From Murdochiella sp. Marseille-P8839 (GTDB taxonomy: Bacteria > Bacillota > Clostridia > Tissierellales > Peptoniphilaceae): a stretch of 64,000 nt of DNA. The position numbers and the translations under genes were made by a program. The notes below the pieces were generated by a model. That model saw nothing but the letters and a program-made list of their open reading frames with translations. It did not search any database and was not told the origin of the DNA. Positions 59,662-64,000 of the stretch are shown piece after piece. The DNA is taken from assembly GCA_019753405.1 (NCBI GenBank), contig JAIKLF010000002.1, positions 17,338-81,337 of the forward strand, read 5' to 3'. Position 1 is the stretch's first letter, and every line of letters begins with the position of its first letter.

Positions 59662-60436
59662 GGATCTTCTTTTTAAAGTGCAGCATATGGATTTTGCCTA
59701 TCCGGAAGCGCCTTTGCTTTTCAAGGATTTTTCTTTGGCGCTGCCGAAAGGTGAGGTGATCGCTATAGTTGGACAAAACGGATGCGGTAAGAGCAGCTTA
59801 CTGAATCTTTTAGCGAAAAATCTGCACCCGAGCAACGGAACCATAGTATTGGAAAATCGTTCATTGAACACCTTCAACAAGCGAGAATTTGCGAAACAGG
59901 TGGGCATGGTGCATCAACAAAACCATGCACCTTCGGATTTGCTGGTTGAGGAATTGGTTTCCTATGGACGAACTCCCCATAAATCACTCTTTACTTCTCG
60001 TCTATCCGCGAAGGACTGGGAAGTTATCGATCGCGTCCTGCAATGGACAGGTGTGGAGGATCTGAGAAAACGCTCGATTGGCACACTTTCGTATGGGCAA
60101 CTGCAACGCGTCTGGATAGCGATGTCTTTGGCACAGGAAACGAAGATTCTCTTCTTAGATGAACCGACAAATTTTTTGGATATTCGTTTTCAAATTGAAA
60201 TTCTGAAACTGGTGCGTTGGCTTAATCGCGAACAGGACATGAGCATCATCATGGTGCTGCATGATATCAATCAGGCCACGGCCTTCAGTGACCGCATCGT
60301 AGCCTTGAAAGCAGGAAAACTGCTCTTTAACGATGCGGTACAAGAATTCTTACAACCTAGCATTTTACGCGAGGTTTATGACATAGACCTTGAGATAGTT
60401 CATACAGGTCAGGTCGATCTGATAAAGACGGTCTGA
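59645..60436 (+). CDS. ABC importer ATPase (FecE/FhuC type)
   Basis: Energises the adjacent FecCD permease. TTG 59645 is preferred because AAAGGGGG (59631-59638) is six bases away; ATG 59651 is the alternative. Either start lies inside the permease gene, so translation is coupled. Walker A is GQNGCGKSS, Q-loop MVHQQNHAP, signature LSYGQLQRVWIAM, Walker B ILFLDEPTNFLD and switch His in VLHDINQA, all in the FecE pattern. Length ~263 is normal. Confidence 0.94.
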   Translation: MAMGNKDLLFKVQHMDFAYPEAPLLFKDFSLALPKGEVIAIVGQNGCGKSSLLNLLAKNLHPSNGTIVLENRSLNTFNKREFAKQVGMVHQQNHAPSDLLVEELVSYGRTPHKSLFTSRLSAKDWEVIDRVLQWTGVEDLRKRSIGTLSYGQLQRVWIAMSLAQETKILFLDEPTNFLDIRFQIEILKLVRWLNREQDMSIIMVLHDINQATAFSDRIVALKAGKLLFNDAVQEFLQPSILREVYDIDLEIVHTGQVDLIKTV

Positions 60437-60481
60437 CAGGGTGAGTCCATATGGATTCAATGTATTGAAAGGAGATCTTCG

Positions 60482-63400
60482 ATGGATAATAAGCGCAAAG
60501 GCACAAATATCCAAACGTGGATGTCAAAGGGACTGAGCTTTTTAATGGCCCTTCTTCTTTGCGTAACAACGGTCTTTTCCGTGCCGACGGTAAGTTTTGC
60601 CGCGGAGGGAGAGGAAACGGCGCAGACGGCAACCGAAGAACAAACTTTGTCGTCCGAAGGAACCTCTGTCGTTTTCAAGAGAGATTCGGAGGATAGTGAA
60701 AATCAGGAGTCTGCAACAGAGAATGAGGCGGAGGAGAACGAAGCAGAGATTAAGAACGCAGAAAATACGTCAAAGGATTCCGTCTCTGCTTTGCAGAGTC
60801 CACAGCCAGCTGGCTTAGCAGACGGCCTATACAAAGTGCCACTAAAGCTGATGCATGCGTACAGTGAAGGAAGACCATCCATGGGCGACAAGGCTGTGAT
60901 TCAGACGGCGACCTTGGATGTGAAAAACGGGAAAGCCACGCTGTATATGCAAATGCGCGGTTTAACCTTCATGGGAATGTATGGTCATCTTTATAATTTG
61001 TTCCAGTGGAAAAGTGACGGAAACGGCGCCGATCCGTATAGCTTTAAAGGTAATAAAGAACAGGTTCCGGTGATTCGCACGGGCAAAGACAGCAACCTTT
61101 TGGGCGAATTAATGGACTTCCCGGAAATTCTTAAGCTCACGGACTGTGACGTAACAAAACCCTATGTACCGGTTTGTGTCTGGGTAGACGCTATGGACGC
61201 CATATCATCCGGGGGCGCTTCCTCTTATGACCAGATCAGAAAGGGCGCCGGCGAACAGAATGCGAAACTAACGCCGGATTGGAGCAAGGCGGAAAAATTA
61301 GCAGAAGGAACCGATTTAGAGGCGGTACTGTTGCAAGCCGGGATAAAGCAGTATGTGCATGATGCATCTCGTGATGCAGCTAAATACAGCGCAAAGAGCT
61401 ATGCGCCGTACAAAAAGGCGCTGGATACTCTGGAGAGCCTCGCTTCCGGTGAACTCAAAGATGCGAACACACTGTTTAATGCGCTGCAGGAGTTTAAAGC
61501 GAACCGAAACAACTTAGTCGATGCCAAGAAGGCAGATCTCAAAGATCTGTTGGATCAGGCAAAAGAATTGAAGGAGAAGGACTATACCAAGGAGAGCTGG
61601 GACGCCTTGCAAAAGGCGGTAAAGGATGCATCGAAGACCTTCAACAAGGCCATGGCGAACGAGGCAGAGATTCAGAACGCAGAAAAAGCGTTAAAGGATG
61701 CCATTGCCGCTTTGCAGAAGACGCAGCCAGCTGGCTTAGCAGACGGCCTATACAAAGTGCCACTAAAGCTGATGCATGCGTACAGTGAAGGAAGACCATC
61801 CATGGGCGACAAGGCTGTGATTCAGACGGCAACCTTGGATGTGAAAAACGGGAAAGCCACGCTGTATATGCAAATGCGCGGGTTAACCTTCATGGGAATG
61901 TATGGTCATCTTTATAATTTGTTCCAGTGGAAAAGTGACGGAAACGGCGCCGATCCGAATAGCTTTAAAGGTAATAAAGAACAGGTTCCGGTGATTCGCA
62001 CGGGCAAAGACAGCAACCTTTTGGGCGAATTAATGGACTTCCCGGAAATTCTTAAGCTCACGGACTGTGACGTAACAAAACCCTATGTACCGGTTTGTGT
62101 CTGGGTAGACGCTATGGACGCCATATCATCCGGGGGCGCTTCCTCTTATGACCAGATCAGAAAGGGCGCCGGCGAACAGAATGCGAAACTAACGCCGGAT
62201 TGGAGCAAGGCGGAAAAATTAGCAGAAGGAACCGATTTAGAGGCGGTACTGTTGCAAACCGGGATAAAGCAGTATGTGCATGATGCATCTCGTGATGCAG
62301 CTAAATACAGCGCAAAGAGCTATGCGCCGTACAAAAAGGCGCTGGATACTCTGGAGAGCCTCGCTTCCGGTGAACTCAAAGATGCGAACACACTGTTTAA
62401 TGCGCTGCAGGAGTTTAAAGCGAACCGAAACAACTTAGTCGATGCCAAGAAGGCAGATCTCAAAGATCTGTTGGATCAGGCAAAAGAATTGAAGGAGAAG
62501 GACTATACCAAGGAGAGCTGGGACGCCTTGCAAAAGGCGGTAAAGGATGCATCGAAGACCTTCAACAAGGCCATGGCGAACGAGGCAGAGATTCAGAACG
62601 CAGAAAAAGCGTTAAAGGATGCCATTGCCGCTTTGCAGAAGACGCAGCCAGCTGGCTTAGCAGACGGCCTATACAAAGTGCCACTAAAGCTGATGCATGC
62701 GTACAGTGAAGGAAGACCATCCATGGGCGACAAGGCTGTGATTCAGACGGCAACCTTGGATGTGAAAAACGGGAAAGCCACGCTGTATATGCAAATGCGC
62801 GGGTTAACCTTCATGGGAATGTATGGTCATCTTTATAATTTGTTCCAGTGGAAAAGTGACGGAAACGGCGCCGATCCGTATAGCTTTAAAGGTAATAAAG
62901 AACAGGTTCCGGTGATTCGCACGGGCAAAGACAGCAACCTTTTGGGCGAATTAATGGACTTCCCGGAAATTCTTAAGCTCACGGACTGTGACGTAACAAA
63001 ACCCTATGTACCGGTTTGTGTCTGGGTAGACGCTATGGACGCCATATCATCCGGGGGTGCTTCCTCTTATGACCAGATCAGAAAGGGCGCCGGCGAACAG
63101 AATGCGAAACTAACGCCGGATTGGAGCAAGGCGGAAAAATTAGCAGCAGGAACCGATTTAGAGGCGGTACTGTTGCAAGCCGGGATAAAGCAGTATGTGC
63201 ATGATGCATCTCGTGATGCATCTAAATACAGCGCAAAGAGCTATGCACCGTACAAAAAGGCGCTGGATACTCTGGAGAGCCTCGCTTCCGGTGAACTCAA
63301 AGATGCGAACACACTGTTTAATGCGCTGCAGGAGTTTAAAGCGAACCGAAACAACTTAGTCGATGCCAAGAAGGCGGATCTCAAAGATCTGTTGGATCAG

Positions 63401-64000
63401 GCAAAAGAATTGAAGGAGAAGGACTATACCAAGGAGAGCTGGGACGCCTTGCAAAAGGCGGTAAAGGATGCATCGAAGACCTTCAACAAGGCCATGGCGA
63501 ACGAGGCAGAGATTCAGAACGCAGAAAAAGCGTTAAAGGATGCCATTGCTGCCTTGCAGAAGAAAGAAGATCCACAAAAAGCACAAGCGTTAAAAAAACT
63601 GCAAGAACAATTGACGGCGATTCGCGTTTTAAAGGAATCCGACTATACGCCGGAGTCCTGGAAACCATTGGCGATGCAAAAAGAGGCAGCAGAAGCATTA
63701 TTAAAGAAGCAAGATGCTACGACAGAAGAGTTGCTTCAGCAGGTTAAGGTCCTAAAAGCTGCACTTGAAGGCTTAAAAAAAGCCACACCGGAACAGAAGC
63801 CAATGGTAGACCCTAAGGACCAAGTACCAAAGGTATGGAAGAAGAACGAAACAAAATCCTTTACTTGCCGTATTATAGCCCCCATGATGAACTTAAAGAG
63901 TGTCAAAGTGGACGGTAATGAGCTTGCGAAGGAAAACTATTCGGTCACCGAAGGCAGTACCATCATTACTTTAAAAGAGTCATATCTGAACTCTTTAGCG
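60482..64000 (+). CDS. NEAT-FIVAR repeat surface protein, 3' end outside window
   Basis: Open from ATG 60482 (GAAAGGAG upstream) to the window end, 1173 codons visible. A signal peptide ends near VSFAAEG. After an acidic segment (~60-105), three near-identical 307-residue units (from residues ~110, 417 and 724) each hold a NEAT-like domain with PSMGDKAV and a helical FIVAR-like module with EKDYTKESWDALQKAV. A further FIVAR-like module (~1030-1095) and the start of an X2/Ig-like domain (VKVDGNELAKENYSV) follow. It is probably a wall-anchored haem scavenger that passes ligand to the importer; its anchor lies beyond the window. Confidence 0.88.
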   Translation, partial: MDNKRKGTNIQTWMSKGLSFLMALLLCVTTVFSVPTVSFAAEGEETAQTATEEQTLSSEGTSVVFKRDSEDSENQESATENEAEENEAEIKNAENTSKDSVSALQSPQPAGLADGLYKVPLKLMHAYSEGRPSMGDKAVIQTATLDVKNGKATLYMQMRGLTFMGMYGHLYNLFQWKSDGNGADPYSFKGNKEQVPVIRTGKDSNLLGELMDFPEILKLTDCDVTKPYVPVCVWVDAMDAISSGGASSYDQIRKGAGEQNAKLTPDWSKAEKLAEGTDLEAVLLQAGIKQYVHDASRDAAKYSAKSYAPYKKALDTLESLASGELKDANTLFNALQEFKANRNNLVDAKKADLKDLLDQAKELKEKDYTKESWDALQKAVKDASKTFNKAMANEAEIQNAEKALKDAIAALQKTQPAGLADGLYKVPLKLMHAYSEGRPSMGDKAVIQTATLDVKNGKATLYMQMRGLTFMGMYGHLYNLFQWKSDGNGADPNSFKGNKEQVPVIRTGKDSNLLGELMDFPEILKLTDCDVTKPYVPVCVWVDAMDAISSGGASSYDQIRKGAGEQNAKLTPDWSKAEKLAEGTDLEAVLLQTGIKQYVHDASRDAAKYSAKSYAPYKKALDTLESLASGELKDANTLFNALQEFKANRNNLVDAKKADLKDLLDQAKELKEKDYTKESWDALQKAVKDASKTFNKAMANEAEIQNAEKALKDAIAALQKTQPAGLADGLYKVPLKLMHAYSEGRPSMGDKAVIQTATLDVKNGKATLYMQMRGLTFMGMYGHLYNLFQWKSDGNGADPYSFKGNKEQVPVIRTGKDSNLLGELMDFPEILKLTDCDVTKPYVPVCVWVDAMDAISSGGASSYDQIRKGAGEQNAKLTPDWSKAEKLAAGTDLEAVLLQAGIKQYVHDASRDASKYSAKSYAPYKKALDTLESLASGELKDANTLFNALQEFKANRNNLVDAKKADLKDLLDQAKELKEKDYTKESWDALQKAVKDASKTFNKAMANEAEIQNAEKALKDAIAALQKKEDPQKAQALKKLQEQLTAIRVLKESDYTPESWKPLAMQKEAAEALLKKQDATTEELLQQVKVLKAALEGLKKATPEQKPMVDPKDQVPKVWKKNETKSFTCRIIAPMMNLKSVKVDGNELAKENYSVTEGSTIITLKESYLNSLA
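60810..63572 (+). repeat. 921-bp intragenic tandem repeat, three copies
   Basis: Units begin at 60810, 61731 and 62652 with CTGGCTTAGCAGACGGCC, exactly 921 bp (307 codons) apart. By eye only a handful of bases differ between units, for example GATCCGTATAGC versus GATCCGAATAGC and TTGCAAGCCGGG versus TTGCAAACCGGG. A degenerate half-unit precedes the first. Confidence 0.95.

Noticed and set aside
61641..62753. Identical minus-strand ORFs in the 921-bp repeats
   Set aside because: They are antisense shadows of the NEAT coding sequence, duplicated because the repeat is duplicated.

Overview
The window looks like a chromosomal segment of a Gram-positive anaerobe of the Bacillota. Evidence is the pilus operon with class C sortases and LPxT-type sorting signals, a NEAT-domain haem-uptake cluster, a MurT-type lipid II amidation gene, AGGAGG-type ribosome binding sites, frequent GTG/TTG starts and a dnaX-ybaB-recR cluster. 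Base composition near 50% GC with Peptoniphilaceae-like gene content suggests a Murdochiella/Levyella-like organism, but the genus is a guess.

Layout. 1-13399: pilus/adhesin region with a 5'-truncated ancillary pilin, major pilin, an attenuator-like palindrome, two class C sortases, a basal-type pilin and a 2100-residue adhesin. 13400-14943: non-coding repeat block. 14944-24500: AT-richer, scarred region with a small unknown gene, an inosine-type DNA glycosylase, a K+ channel/TrkA protein, a truncated XRE gene joined to a membrane-protein tail, three secreted or membrane hydrolases and a DUF3825-like protein. 24501-26557: MurT and a GatD-like partner that appears to lack its catalytic residues. 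26626-26711: tRNA-Ser(CGA). 26754-33186: DUF1287 protein, thioesterase, ABC/FtsX exporter behind a GTTAG-N6-CTAAC operator, unknown protein, MscS channel. 33257-33830: second repeat array. 34088-38507: TlpA lipoprotein, ferredoxin-type membrane protein and a 48-residue CxxC protein, divergent from a two-component system. 38544-43066: ArsR regulator, repeat arrays, HMA chaperone, Zn/Cd-type P-ATPase, lactate dehydrogenase. 43145-45415: MFS transporter and radical SAM protein. 45416-46926: dense mosaic of repeat arrays. 46927-54947: dnaX, ybaB, recR, C26 peptidase, alanine racemase, EamA transporter, purA. 55077-64000: haem acquisition cluster with GTTAG/CTAAC operators, NEAT proteins, a NEAT protein fused to an IsdE-like lipoprotein, permease, ATPase and a NEAT-FIVAR surface protein built of near-identical 921-bp repeats that runs off the window.

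The two most unusual themes are these. First, at least five sequence families of regularly spaced alternating inverted repeats occupy intergenic space, and two of the families occur at two loci each. Second, the haem cluster reads as one frame in which each membrane anchor runs directly into the next signal peptide; it is interrupted by a single in-frame TAA and contains an A9 tract at one junction. The catalytic-residue loss in the GatD-like protein is a third point worth testing.
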